Counted from the stretch's first letter, positions 1 to 8,411 are shown. The stretch: 64,000 nucleotides of DNA from Streptomyces sp. VRA16 Mangrove soil (GCF_017377775.1 NZ_JAFVLN010000005.1:124001-188000), one strand, 5' to 3'. Program-made: numbers and translations. The notes: a model not told the origin generated them from the sequence alone.

Positions 1-252
1 GAGTCGGCCGGTCCTCGGGTCCTGATCGGTGAGCGAATCCACCACCTGGCGGCCGATGTTGAGGCTCTGGCCGAGCGCGGACTGCTGCGGGTCCAGGCAG
101 ACGGGGTCGAAGTCCAGGGCGAGTCGCAGGGTGCCGCCGGAGCGCGGCGGCCCGGTGTACGCGGCGTCGCTCGCGGATCCCGAACAGGCGCTCGCGCCGA
201 CGGCGAGGACGAGGGCGAGAGCCACTGCGGTGGGACGGGGGTGCGGGTGCAT
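1..252 (-). CDS. ABC transporter substrate-binding lipoprotein, family 5 (N-terminal part, runs off the window)
   Basis: Only the first 84 codons are present; the gene continues beyond base 1. A basic start (MHPHPRPT) is followed by a hydrophobic stretch and a lipobox ending ASAC at about residue 23, so the mature protein should be lipid-anchored outside the membrane. The following residues, GGTLRLALDFDPVCLDPQQ and later VVDSLTDQDPRTG, are the usual opening of dipeptide/oligopeptide/nickel-type (SBP_bac_5) binding proteins. It lies 44 bp downstream of the DUF1684 gene on the same strand and is probably the third gene of that operon. The ligand cannot be inferred. Confidence 0.85.
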   Translation of the reverse strand, partial: MHPHPRPTAVALALVLAVGASACSGSASDAAYTGPPRSGGTLRLALDFDPVCLDPQQSALGQSLNIGRQVVDSLTDQDPRTGRL

Positions 253-296
253 CGCTGGTGGTACTCCTTCGGCTCCTACGGGGGAACGCCGTGTCC

Positions 297-1148
297 TCAG
301 CGGTACGGGGCGAGCTCCCCCGCCTCGACGGCGATCGGCAGGGTGTTGCCCGTGGGCGGCAGGGCGCAGGTGGCGAACGGGGTGAACGCACAGGGCGGAT
401 TGATGGCGCGATTGAAGTCGAGGACGACGCTCCGTCCGTCGAGCACATCTCCCGCAGGCCGACAGGCGTAGAGCACGCGCGCCGCGCCGTACGAGGTCGC
501 TCCGCTGGTCAGGTCACGGAAGGGGATGTTCAGCACACCGTCCCTGCCGCCGTAGGGCTCCAGGGTCAGTTCGCGTCCGGCGAGGGTGAAGCGCAGCCGC
601 CCCGAGAGGGTGAACTCCCGCCGCACGGTGTCCAGTGCGGTGTCGAGGACGATGCGGCGCGGGTGCTTGTACGGCTCGTACACCGCGCGGGTCACCCACT
701 CCGGGCGCGGCGGGTGGACGGGAACGTCGGTGAATCGGAGCAGGGTGGGTGCCCGGGGCGAGCGGACCCTGATCGCCCAGCGCAGCCGGCGGGGCCGGTC
801 CGCGTCCTCGAAGCCGAGCACATCGATGCGCAGGTCACCGCCGGCGACCTGGACCGCGCCACCGTGGGGCGGGACGACGCCGCCCTGCCGGACGGTCCGG
901 TCGCCGTCGACCAGAGCGCCGTCGATCCGCAGCCCCTCGCCTCGTGCAGCCCGCACCCGTACGCCGGAGTCGTCGGCCTGCCAGCTGCCGGGCACGTCGT
1001 CGAAGCGCTGGGCCTTGACGTCCAGCCAGTGCAGGGCGACCGGCGAGAGGATTCCGTACGGCTCGCGCAGTTGGGCGAGCCGGGCGGCGCGCCACTCCTG
1101 CCAGGAGGCCAGGAATGCGTCCGCCTCCGGTCCGGTCCCGGTGGTCAT
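297..1148 (-). CDS. DUF1684 domain protein
   Basis: A 283-residue protein of the DUF1684 family. The C-terminal half carries the family signature: VLDFNRAINPPCAFTPFATC, then ALPPTGNTLPIAVEAGE. The N-terminus (FLASWQEWRAARLAQLREPYG) is also typical. The biochemical role of the family is not established. The ATG overlaps the TGA of the upstream 3-hydroxyacyl-CoA dehydrogenase gene by 4 bp (ATGA), so the two are very probably translationally coupled and work together. No signal peptide is seen, so the protein is cytoplasmic. The family assignment is firm; the function is unknown. Confidence 0.9.
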   Translation of the reverse strand: MTTGTGPEADAFLASWQEWRAARLAQLREPYGILSPVALHWLDVKAQRFDDVPGSWQADDSGVRVRAARGEGLRIDGALVDGDRTVRQGGVVPPHGGAVQVAGGDLRIDVLGFEDADRPRRLRWAIRVRSPRAPTLLRFTDVPVHPPRPEWVTRAVYEPYKHPRRIVLDTALDTVRREFTLSGRLRFTLAGRELTLEPYGGRDGVLNIPFRDLTSGATSYGAARVLYACRPAGDVLDGRSVVLDFNRAINPPCAFTPFATCALPPTGNTLPIAVEAGELAPYR

Positions 1149-2080
1149 GACGGCTCCGTGAGCGCGGCGATGACGGCGTTCTGTCCCCGGTCGCGCCGTG
1201 CGGCGAGTACGTCGTAGGGCTCCTGCCCGAAAGAGGCGTCGGCCTGCGCCAGGAGCAGGGCGACGGTGGTCTCGTCGACGGGCGGCCGGCCGAGCCCCTC
1301 CCAGCTGCGTTCGAGGCCGTCTCCCAGGTGCGCGAACCAGTGCCGCAACCCACCGGCGCCGCCGCCCAGATGGAACGCCTGGAAGGGTCCGACCACGGCC
1401 CAGCGCGAGCCGATCGAGGCGGTGACCACGGCGTCGAGCTCGTCGACGGTGACCACGCCCTCGCGCACCAGGTGGATACTCTCGCGCAGCAGCGCGGACT
1501 GCAGCCGGTTGGCCACGAACCCGGGGACGGCGCGGCGCAGCACGACCGGTGTCTTGCCGAGGGACCGGTAGAAGCCGACGGCCCGGTCGACGAGGCCGGT
1601 CTCGGCCTGCGCCGACGCGACGACCTCGACCAGGGGCACGATGTGCGGCGGGTTGAACGGATGCCCGACGACGGCCCGGCCGGGCGTGGGGAGTTCGGCG
1701 CCGAGGTCGTCGGGCAACAACGTCGAGGTGGAGGAGAGCAGCAACGCGTCCTTCGGGGCGGCGGCCGCGATCCGGGCGAACAGCTTCTGCTTGAGCGCGA
1801 GGTCCTCCGGAGCATTCTCCTGGACGACATCGGCGCCGTCGACGGCCGCCTCGACGCTCGCCGCGAACGTGATCCGGCCGGACAGCTCCTCCGGTGCCAC
1901 GGCGCCGTCGGGCAGGGTGGCCGCGTACCGCACCAGTTCCCCGCGCACATGGGACTCGGCGTCCTGCCGGGTACTGCTCACGCGGACTTCCAGGCCCCGC
2001 GCCGCGAACAGGGCGATCCATCCCAGGGCGATGGTGCCCGTCCCGATCACCGCCGCGGTCCGCTGCCGTTCAACGCTCAC
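1145..2080 (-). CDS. 3-hydroxyacyl-CoA dehydrogenase family protein (carnitine-dehydrogenase-like)
   Basis: A 311-residue NAD-dependent dehydrogenase. The N-terminal Rossmann motif is AAVIGTGTIALGW near residue 8. The catalytic stretch VVGHPFNPPHIVPLVEVV contains the His typical of 3-hydroxyacyl-CoA and L-carnitine dehydrogenases, and a LLLSSTSTLLPDDL segment supplies the conserved Ser. FVANRLQSALLRE begins the C-terminal helical domain. It should oxidise a 3-hydroxyacyl or 3-hydroxy-quaternary-amine substrate to the 3-keto product. The GTG start at 2080 was chosen for the GAGAGGAG ribosome binding site just upstream. It is the first gene of an apparent operon with DUF1684 and an ABC binding lipoprotein. 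CoA thioesters and L-carnitine remain alternatives as substrate. Confidence 0.88.
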   Translation of the reverse strand: MSVERQRTAAVIGTGTIALGWIALFAARGLEVRVSSTRQDAESHVRGELVRYAATLPDGAVAPEELSGRITFAASVEAAVDGADVVQENAPEDLALKQKLFARIAAAAPKDALLLSSTSTLLPDDLGAELPTPGRAVVGHPFNPPHIVPLVEVVASAQAETGLVDRAVGFYRSLGKTPVVLRRAVPGFVANRLQSALLRESIHLVREGVVTVDELDAVVTASIGSRWAVVGPFQAFHLGGGAGGLRHWFAHLGDGLERSWEGLGRPPVDETTVALLLAQADASFGQEPYDVLAARRDRGQNAVIAALTEPS

Positions 2081-2257
2081 CGGTGCTCCTCTCGTCGGGA
2101 GCCCAGGCTGGGCGCCACGCCTCAAGGGCGGCTCGAGAGGCGATGGAGGCAGGCTCGGGACGCCTGGTTCGAGACGGACTCGAGGCCGTCTGGAGGCGCG
2201 CGGCGGACCGTGACACCCGTCATCGCCCTCTGCCCGAACACGACGAAAGGCCACCCC

Positions 2258-2620
2258 ATGCCTGCCGAGCAACGGCAACAGCACTCCGGCCACGGTGAGT
2301 TGGGCCTACGCGCCGTGCACGCCCTGATGGCCGGGATGGACATCGGCACGATCGGGTACTTGCTCGGCCTGGACGCGACTGCTCCGGCCGAGCCCGGCGC
2401 CCGATGGTCCGATCACCCCGGGCAGGGCACCACGACCGCGGTGACCACGATCCCGCTCCCCTGGGCCCACCGCCCTTCGAAGACGCTCACTTCCCGTCCG
2501 CCGACGACCGGCCCCGCGCCTCGCACCCGCGCCTGGAACGTCCGCCATTCCGGGTCGAAAACCACCGACGCGGAGCCGAATCCCAGCGGGCCGCTCGCCA
2601 GCGGGGACCACGCCTTGTAG
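2258..2620 (+). CDS. possible small protein overlapping the PPTase gene (doubtful)
   Basis: The interval 2081-2412 between two minus-strand genes contains a plus-strand open frame starting at ATG 2258, with an AAAGG ribosome binding site 7 bases upstream. Its first 45 residues (LGLRAVHALMAGMDIGTIG and onwards) read like a real helical peptide. The last third runs antisense to the PPTase gene and looks like noise. The frame may be a short gene with a displaced stop or a gene fragment. No family was recognised. Confidence 0.2.
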   Translation: MPAEQRQQHSGHGELGLRAVHALMAGMDIGTIGYLLGLDATAPAEPGARWSDHPGQGTTTAVTTIPLPWAHRPSKTLTSRPPTTGPAPRTRAWNVRHSGSKTTDAEPNPSGPLASGDHAL

Positions 2621-3084
2621 AGCGACTCCTTCACGCTGAACAGCAGCCGGTCCCAGCTCACACCGCCCCGCGCCCCGAGCCCCAACCGCCGTATGTGCTC
2701 GCGCTCTTCAGGCAGCGCCACCGCGTCGAGCGTCCCCGCGGGCAACGGGGCATCGGGTTCCGCGTCGATCCCGATGCCCGCGGCGTCGCTACGCCGACAC
2801 ACGGCTGCGGCGCGATACCCCGCGCAGTGGGTCATGCTGCCCACGACAGCATCGGGCCAGCGGGGCGCACCCCGCTCGCCGGGGATCAAGGGCCGGTAGG
2901 CGACGCCGAGTTGAGTCATCGCGGACCGGGCACAGTGCCGCACGGTCGCGTACTCCCTGCGCCGGGCGGCCACCGCGCGGGCGATGGCCGACTCCTCGTC
3001 CGGATGCAGGCGGGCATCGCGCACATCGCCGTAGGACTCCACGGCACGAACCCACGAGGGCAGCAACTCCCCGATCACGCACAC
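2413..3084 (-). CDS. 4'-phosphopantetheinyl transferase (EntD/Sfp type)
   Basis: A 223-residue enzyme that transfers the phosphopantetheine arm of CoA to acyl or peptidyl carrier proteins of fatty acid, polyketide or nonribosomal peptide synthases. Visible motifs are RHCARSAMTQLG, the THCAGYRAA segment, GIGIDAEP (Mg/CoA-binding Asp and Glu) and FSVKESLYKAW (catalytic Glu and Lys). Size and order fit the EntD-like actinobacterial type. Two GTG starts are possible, 3084 and 3078; the latter has the better placed GGAAGAGG. No biosynthetic cluster lies next to it in this window, so it probably serves carrier proteins elsewhere. Confidence 0.93.
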   Translation of the reverse strand: MCVIGELLPSWVRAVESYGDVRDARLHPDEESAIARAVAARRREYATVRHCARSAMTQLGVAYRPLIPGERGAPRWPDAVVGSMTHCAGYRAAAVCRRSDAAGIGIDAEPDAPLPAGTLDAVALPEEREHIRRLGLGARGGVSWDRLLFSVKESLYKAWSPLASGPLGFGSASVVFDPEWRTFQARVRGAGPVVGGREVSVFEGRWAQGSGIVVTAVVVPCPG

Positions 3085-3110
3085 CTCTTCCGGAATTCGG
3101 ATCCATCTTG

Positions 3111-3293
3111 CGTACCGAAGCGGGCCGCAACCCTCACGACAAGAGCCTGCACGACCTCGTCGGCGAGTTGTCCACCCACAGCGACGGCTTCCGCATCCGC
3201 TGAGGTACCCACAGCGTCCGCCACCACGGCGCCGACACCAAGCGCTTCCACCACACAGTGGGCGGCCTCACCCTGGCTCAACTTCTGCGGTGA
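3111..3293 (+). pseudogene. C-terminal remnant of an XRE regulator with MmyB-like ligand-binding domain
   Basis: The plus frame reads LRTEAGRNPHDKSLHDLVGE, then STHSDGFRIR, a TGA at 3201, then GTHSVRHHGADTKRFHHTVG. This is the end of the MmyB-like domain that follows the helix-turn-helix in many Streptomyces XRE regulators. There the equivalent position is Arg-Trp, so the in-frame stop is most simply a TGG-to-TGA change. The HTH half is absent upstream and the end is truncated at 3293. A dead fragment, wedged between the PPTase and HIT genes. Confidence 0.7.
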
Positions 3294-3706
3294 GCCGGGC
3301 GACTTGGGGCGAGCGCGTCGGCCAGTCGTGCGTGAGGGTCGCCGATGTGGTGGCGTGATCGCCCGGTGGGCCATGTGGACAGCCCGTCGTCTGCCCACCG
3401 TGGGACGATGTGAAAATGCAGGTGGGGCACGGACTGTTCAGATCCTGGCCCGCTGGCGTTCAAAATGTTGACCCCTGTGGCATCCAGCACCGCTCTCATC
3501 GCCACTGCCACTTGCTGAACCAGGGCCATCGACGCAGTGAGCGCCTCGGGCGAAACGTCGAACACGCCCTCGCAATGGTCGACGGGAACCACCAGCGTGT
3601 GTCCGGGCGCGAGTGGGTTGAGCGGTGCGATGGCGCATGCTGTGGTGCCGCGGGCGACCCACTGCGCGGTGCCTTCACTGATGAGGTGACAAAAGACGCA
3701 GTCCAT
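3278..3706 (-). CDS. HIT family nucleotide hydrolase/transferase
   Basis: A 142-residue histidine-triad protein. The catalytic motif PHLHFHIVPRW (H-x-H-x-H) sits near residue 95. The N-terminal CVFCHLISEG is a typical HIT opening with a CxxC pair, and GHTLVVPVDHCEGVFD is the second conserved block. Such proteins hydrolyse or transfer nucleoside monophosphates, for example AMP from adenylated amines. The ATG at 3706 is preceded by GGAGAG. The final 16 bp overlap the MmyB-like remnant on the other strand. The substrate is not predictable. Confidence 0.92.
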   Translation of the reverse strand: MDCVFCHLISEGTAQWVARGTTACAIAPLNPLAPGHTLVVPVDHCEGVFDVSPEALTASMALVQQVAVAMRAVLDATGVNILNASGPGSEQSVPHLHFHIVPRWADDGLSTWPTGRSRHHIGDPHARLADALAPSRPAHRRS

Positions 3707-3808
3707 GGCCCGACTCTCCTCTCTCCCCTGGCTCGGACCGCAACGGGTCGTCCGTGCCCTGGGGGCAACTCGGCGAACCTATGACTTCTTCGCGATGCTG
3801 GCGGGGGG

Positions 3809-3958
3809 TTCGCGCGGGTGGAGCAGCGTCGGATGGCGATGGCGCGTGCGAAGGCGCTGATCGCGCCGGTCGAGCGGAAGAATGGCTGGCAGATCGCCGA
3901 GCATGTCGGGCATGCGACGCCGGATCGGGTGCAGTGGTGCTTGATAACGCAGGTTTGA
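3809..3958 (+). pseudogene. IS701-family transposase, N-terminal fragment
   Basis: The frame FARVEQRRMAMARAKALIAP followed by VERKNGWQIAEHVGHATPDR matches the N-terminal block of IS701-type transposases, then runs into a TGA at 3956. The DDE domain is missing. Remnant only. Confidence 0.65.
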
Positions 3959-3987
3959 GAAGCAGGACGAAAGCCCTGCCGAAGGTA

Positions 3988-4260
3988 TCAAGGGGGCGGG
4001 CGTCCGCTGCGCTTGCGATCGGCCGGGCCCGGCAAGCCCAGCTCGGCGAAGCGGCTCCGCCAGGTGCGCGCGGTGTCCACGTGCACGCCGACCCGCTCGG
4101 CGATCCGCTCGTTCGGTAGCCCGTGGGCCGCGTGCAGCACGATCTGCGCGCGCACTCGAAGCCGATACTCGGTCTGGTGGCCCCAGGCTGGTCGGGGATA
4201 TCGGTCGGGCAGCGGCAACGGGCATGGCAGGCAAGCTGACTTCCGGAGCTGACCCGTCAT
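3988..4260 (-). pseudogene. IS630-family transposase, N-terminal helix-turn-helix fragment
   Basis: The translation contains YRLRVRAQIVLHAAHGLPNE, RIAERVGVHVDTARTWRSRF and GPADRKRSGRPP, the N-terminal HTH and linker of IS630-type transposases. The frame stops at the RSGRPP motif where the catalytic domain should begin, so only about the first quarter of the transposase survives. Its 5' end abuts the stop of the aldo/keto reductase gene. A C-terminal IS630 fragment lies at 14769-15146. Confidence 0.75.
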
Positions 4261-5105
4261 CCTCGCAGTTCAAATAGGTCATCGTCGCTGAGACTGAGAT
4301 CGTTCGCCGCGAGGTTCTCCTCCAGGTGTTCGAGAGAGCCGGTACCCGGAATCGCCAGGACCGTCGGCGAAGTCGCCAGCAGCGAGGCGATCGCGACCTG
4401 CGCTGTGGTCGCGCCCAGGCGTGCCGCGACCTTGCCGATCCGTTCGGCGTCGAGCGGGCCGCTGCCGACTCCGCCGCCGAGCGGGAAGTACGGCACGTAC
4501 GCGATACCCGCTTCCTCGCACTCGGGCAGCAGCCCCATGTCACCGGTGTGCCGATTCTGCACCGCCGCGACGGGCGCGATCGCCCGGGCCTCGGCGAACT
4601 GGGCGGCATTGACGTTACTGAGGCCCAGGTGCTGGATCAGCCCCTCCGCGCGGAGCTTGGCCAGTACCGCGAATCGTTCGGCGATCAACTCGTCACCCGG
4701 CCCGGTCATCCCGCCGACCCGCAGATAGACCAGGTCGAGCCGGTCCAGCCCGAGCGAGCGCAGATCCGCCTCGACCAGGCCACGCAACTGATCAGCCGTC
4801 GCCTGCCCGCTCGGCACACCGTTCGGTCCGGGCAATGGCCCCACCTTCGTTGCGATCACCAGGTCGTCACGGTATGGGGTCAATGCCGTACGGATCAGCT
4901 CGTTGGCCCACACCGCGTCCCTGCCGTAGAAGCCGGCCGTGTCGATGTGGTTCACGCCCAGCTCCATGGCTCGGCGGAGCACCGCGATGCCCGTCTCGGG
5001 ATCTCGCGCCGGACCGGCGAAGGTGCCCATCGCCAGGCGCATCGCGCCGAAACCGAGCCGGTTGATCGTCTGCTTCCCGCCGAGGGAGAAAGTCTTGATC
5101 GTCAT
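4257..5105 (-). CDS. aldo/keto reductase
   Basis: A 282-residue NADPH-dependent carbonyl reductase with a (beta/alpha)8 barrel. GVNHIDTAGFYG supplies the catalytic Asp and Tyr, and DDLVIATKVG the catalytic Lys. The site that is usually His (LxxLH) reads LDLVYLRVGG here, a substitution seen in one AKR subgroup. HLGLSNVNAAQ and AIPGTGSLEHLEENLAA are the cofactor-binding segments. The ATG at 5105 (TIKTFSLGG follows) was preferred to an in-frame ATG at 5129 because the shorter protein matches the family N-terminus. The gene is divergent from a LuxR-type regulator whose start lies within 70 bp, so that protein may control it. Confidence 0.9.
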   Translation of the reverse strand: MTIKTFSLGGKQTINRLGFGAMRLAMGTFAGPARDPETGIAVLRRAMELGVNHIDTAGFYGRDAVWANELIRTALTPYRDDLVIATKVGPLPGPNGVPSGQATADQLRGLVEADLRSLGLDRLDLVYLRVGGMTGPGDELIAERFAVLAKLRAEGLIQHLGLSNVNAAQFAEARAIAPVAAVQNRHTGDMGLLPECEEAGIAYVPYFPLGGGVGSGPLDAERIGKVAARLGATTAQVAIASLLATSPTVLAIPGTGSLEHLEENLAANDLSLSDDDLFELRG

Positions 5106-5172
5106 GACGCTCATGGTGTCCGCCGACACGACGCCCAGCGAGCTCGTGGCAGCTTGCTGCCAGACTTGCGGG

Positions 5173-5838
5173 ATGCGGAACGAAAAGGTGTTTTCAGTGC
5201 GAGGAGACGCAGAGTTGATCGCGCGCGCAGGTCATCTCTTCGAGTCCGCGCGGACCGAGTTCCTGTGTGCCGCCCGGGATCTCAAGACCTGGTCGCAACC
5301 GGGGGCCAGGGCTGCGGTCCGGAATCGGATGCGCGCGGCGGTTCCCGCAGACTTCATCCCTCGAAAGCTGTTCAGCCCGGTGGCACTCGCCGACGAGGAG
5401 GCCCGCGCGCACCTGCGGCGGGTGCGGAGTAAGGGCGCTCTCGTTCGGATCAGCCGTTCGCCGCTGCCGTACGAGACCATCCTCGTCGACCGGCGGGTGA
5501 TGATCCTTGCCGGCCAGGAGACGCCCACCGGCCGCGAGTACACCGTGACGACGTCGCAGATCCTGGTCGACGGCGTTCACTCACTGTTCCAGGCGATCTG
5601 GGACGCCGCCGTCGATCTCGAAACCTATCTGCTCAGCGACGTCCCGCACCTCGATGCTGACGGCCGCATGATCCTCAAAGCCCTCGGTTCGGGCCTCACC
5701 GACGAATCGGCGGCCAAACGGCTCGGCGTCTCACTGCGCACCTACCGGCGGCGTGTGGCCGAGCTGATGGCCAAACTCGAGGCCGACTCCCGCTTCCAGG
5801 CCGGGCTGCGTGCAGGCGAGCTGGGGCTACCCCGCTAA
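5173..5838 (+). CDS. LuxR-type helix-turn-helix regulator
   Basis: A 221-residue protein. Residues 1-150 form a sensor-like region (LIARAGHLFESARTEFLCAA, then ILVDRRVMILAGQETPTG). It resembles the TrmB/phospholipase-D-like sensor module of many actinobacterial regulators, with no obvious catalytic residues. The last 65 residues, MILKALGSGLTDESAAKRLG then VSLRTYRRRVAELMAKLEAD, are a LuxR/GerE-type DNA-binding domain. The start is uncertain: ATG 5173 lacks a strong ribosome binding site, and in-frame starts further up (about 5114-5117) overlap the reductase promoter. Divergent orientation suggests it regulates the aldo/keto reductase and/or itself. Confidence 0.8.
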   Translation: MRNEKVFSVRGDAELIARAGHLFESARTEFLCAARDLKTWSQPGARAAVRNRMRAAVPADFIPRKLFSPVALADEEARAHLRRVRSKGALVRISRSPLPYETILVDRRVMILAGQETPTGREYTVTTSQILVDGVHSLFQAIWDAAVDLETYLLSDVPHLDADGRMILKALGSGLTDESAAKRLGVSLRTYRRRVAELMAKLEADSRFQAGLRAGELGLPR

Positions 5839-6132
5839 AACCATAGTGATCGCAGGTCTGCCTGCCTGAGCACCCCAGACCACGGCTGTGCGTGGTGGTT
5901 GGCCCGTCCCAGCGGCAGGTGTTCGTTCTCACTGAAGGTGTCTCGTTCTCACCGAAGTTGTCGCGGTGGTGCTGCAGGTGGGACGGCTGCCGAGTCGGCG
6001 CGGAATCCGGTGGCGAGGACATGCCCGAAGCTTCGTGGCGCGGCCTGCCAATCAGGCGGCCGGTCACCGGATCGAGATGACCAAGAGTCCGGAAGGTGCC
6101 CTTCCGCGACGCTGAACTGCGAGGATGGCGCG

Positions 6133-7269
6133 ATGGTGAGGCTGAGAAGGCACGTGTGCACAGTCGCCGCGGCGGTCGTGAGCGTCATGTCCCTGGCGTT
6201 GACCGCATGTGCGCAGAGCGACTCCGGGGTCGGCAGCGGCGACCGCGAGGCGGCGTACCAGCGCGTCATCAAGGACCCGCACCCGAGTCCTGACGCCGTC
6301 ATCGAGGCGGCCGGCGCACCGGCCGGGGTGGCGCGGGCGGGCGACGGCTCCCTGCTGCTGTCGTACAACGCGCGCTACATCGGGGACGACGAGGGCCCGG
6401 CGGCGGCCGCCTGGCGGATCGTCTCGCCGGCCGGCCGCACGGTCGCGAAGCAGGCGTGGCACGCGAACGTGGAGGATCAGCCGGACCAGTACATCGGCGT
6501 GCGCGACGGCTTCGTCCGCTGGCACCGCAGCAGCCGGGGCGCGGAGAGCGCCTACGTACTCGACGTACGCGGCAAGCGGCACAAGGTCACCGCGTCGGAC
6601 CGCGCGCTGAGCACCCGCCCCGACGACATCGTCCTCCGCGAGGGGAGGCCGGCTCGCTTCTACCGCCCCGCCAACCGCACCATGGCGGCCCCGGCCGGCG
6701 CACCGGAATACGTAGACTTCGCGCTGGACGAGCGCGGCTCGGTCTGGTTCGTGGACCAGTCGCGGATGCCCAACCGCGTCGTGCAGCAACGTGACGGCCG
6801 CACCCTCACCTCCTTGCCGATGCCCAAGCCGTACACCAGCGGCGGCGCCGTCACCGCGGCGGGCGGCACGACGGCGTTGGCCTTGCTCCGCGGCGGCCCC
6901 AACGGCACGGTCCAAGGCCTGATGGTGACCGCGGACGACGGCGCGCACTGGCGCAGTCTCACCGGGAACGGCATCCCCTGGCAGGACCTCAAGCTCGGAT
7001 CGGTGTCCCTGGTGCTGCGGGCGCTGCCGGACGGGCGGCTGCTCGTCGGCGAGAAGGGGGGCCGCTGCTGGCTCGCCGACGACCGCTCGAACCGAGCCTT
7101 CCACCAGCTCAAGACCCCGGTGCCGTTCACCTCGTTGACCGCCCAGGGCAAGACGCTGTACGGCATCGCGGACGCGACGAAGCCGACGTACGACCTGGTG
7201 AAGGGCGAGGGGCTGTACGCCTCGGACGACGGCGGGCGCACGTGGCGGCGGCAGGGGAAGCGCGACTGA
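6133..7269 (+). CDS. secreted lipoprotein with beta-propeller-like repeats
   Basis: A 378-residue lipoprotein. The signal sequence has a hydrophobic core (VAAAVVSVMSLALTAC), and LTAC is a good lipobox, so it should be anchored on the outer face of the membrane. The rest is a string of beta-rich repeats. The Asp-box-like element YASDDGGRTWRR at the C-terminus and TADDGAHWRSL in the middle resemble BNR/sialidase-type propeller blades. No catalytic residues were recognised. The ATG at 6133 follows GAGG at suitable spacing. Its upstream 294 bp (5839-6132) hold no gene, only an imperfect duplication of GTTCTCAC-GAAG near 5927-5956. Function unknown. Confidence 0.82.
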   Translation: MVRLRRHVCTVAAAVVSVMSLALTACAQSDSGVGSGDREAAYQRVIKDPHPSPDAVIEAAGAPAGVARAGDGSLLLSYNARYIGDDEGPAAAAWRIVSPAGRTVAKQAWHANVEDQPDQYIGVRDGFVRWHRSSRGAESAYVLDVRGKRHKVTASDRALSTRPDDIVLREGRPARFYRPANRTMAAPAGAPEYVDFALDERGSVWFVDQSRMPNRVVQQRDGRTLTSLPMPKPYTSGGAVTAAGGTTALALLRGGPNGTVQGLMVTADDGAHWRSLTGNGIPWQDLKLGSVSLVLRALPDGRLLVGEKGGRCWLADDRSNRAFHQLKTPVPFTSLTAQGKTLYGIADATKPTYDLVKGEGLYASDDGGRTWRRQGKRD

Positions 7270-8003
7270 CTTGTCGGGGGGCGTTGTTACGTTGGCCCGA
7301 TGATGGCCGACATCCGTCCTCCATAAAGGTTGACGGTTCTCGCTGAGGCCGTCCTCGGCGCCGCCGGGCGCGGCCATCTCGACCAGCGCCCAGTCGTAGG
7401 AGCGCAGGCCCTTGGCTCCGGCCCCGCACGAGTAGCGCTCGAACGCCAGCGGGATCTGGGCGGTGAACGCGTCCACCCCCCGGATCATCAACCGCAACAA
7501 CCTGTCGCGGCTGGAGATCACGCGGGAGGCTAGGTCGGAGCACCTGGATGACGAGGCTCCGGCCCCTCAGCAGGACGGCGGGGCCTGGTTGTCGTCGGAT
7601 GATGTGGACCTGTTCCCCCTCACGCGCAGGCTGCGCCGCGAGGCGGCCGAGCGCCCAGGACACGAGCGCGCCAAGCCTCCTCGCCGAGATCGCCGATGCC
7701 CTGCACGAAGCCGTGCTCTCGCACTTGCAGGACCAGTTGGACTTCTACGCTCTCGAGACCGGGGCGGTCTACCGCGCCGCTGCCCGGCGGCCGGCTGCCG
7801 ATCCCGGTACACGACGCGCGCGGACACGCTACGGGGGGGGCGGCCACTTGATGGCCGCGTCGAACGATTCACGAGACAGGGAGGCGTCCCAACTTTGCGG
7901 TACAGAAGGTAAGTTGTTCAGACCTTTCAACACGCGACGGGAAGGGCCCGAGGTGCGGCCCCGGGAGACCGCACTACGGTCACGCAGGAGGCAACGGATT
8001 CCG
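7270..8003. other. intergenic region with transposase debris, otherwise no convincing gene
   Basis: About 730 bp. The left part carries an IS701 fragment on the minus strand (listed separately). Around 7690-7770 the plus strand reads LLAEIADALHEAVLSHLQDQ then LDFYALETGAVYRA. This looks like a genuine helical peptide but has no start and no recognised family, so it is probably the tail of a decayed gene. Nothing else was supported. Confidence 0.4.
7318..7488 (-). pseudogene. IS701-family transposase, internal fragment
   Basis: The minus-strand frame from 7488 reads MIRGVDAFTAQIPLAFERYS then CGAGAKGLRSYDWALVEM. The CGxGAKGxRxYDWA block is characteristic of the central region of IS701-like transposases. 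It then loses homology near 7320. No start, catalytic triad or end survives. It may derive from the same kind of element as the N-terminal fragment at 3809. Confidence 0.55.
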
Positions 8004-8330
8004 ATGCGGCCGCATATCAGCAGAACATGGTGGACAGAACTGGCCGCCTATCTCGCCTTTGGATGCCTGGGCGCCGCGGCACTGTGCACGGCCCTGTCAG
8101 CTGTCTTGGCGGGAATGCCTCACGGCTGGCATGCGGCGACGACGTGGCATCACATCCTGCCCCGCTACGTGTGGCTGGTCGAACGGACAGTTCCCGTGGC
8201 GGTCGTCGTCTACGTCATGGTCCGCCTGCGTCGCGGCCGTGCGGCGCGCCGGGGCCGTCTCAGCACGGATCAACAGCTCGGGTACAGCCCGACGAACACG
8301 CCGTCGCGTTACCGCGGCCAGCACCGCTGA
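8004..8330 (+). CDS. small membrane protein
   Basis: A 108-residue protein with two predicted membrane helices: YLAFGCLGAAALCTALSAVL (about 15-35) and VERTVPVAVVVYVMVRL (about 58-75). A basic, hydrophilic tail follows (RRGRAARRGR and onwards). A GGAGG sequence lies 12 bases before ATG 8004, slightly far, but no better start is available. It matches the small DUF-type membrane proteins scattered through Streptomyces genomes. Function unknown. Confidence 0.6.
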   Translation: MRPHISRTWWTELAAYLAFGCLGAAALCTALSAVLAGMPHGWHAATTWHHILPRYVWLVERTVPVAVVVYVMVRLRRGRAARRGRLSTDQQLGYSPTNTPSRYRGQHR

Positions 8331-8411
8331 CGGCCACACTCAGACGGACAACCGAGCCGTGAGGCTCAAGATGCTGCTCAGCCGAGGACGGTCTCATCGG
8401 CGCCGAAGCGG

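Noticed and set aside
6064..7521. A 485-codon antisense frame over the lipoprotein gene
   Set aside because: Only its first about 55 residues, beyond the lipoprotein, match anything (an IS701 fragment). The rest is antisense noise.
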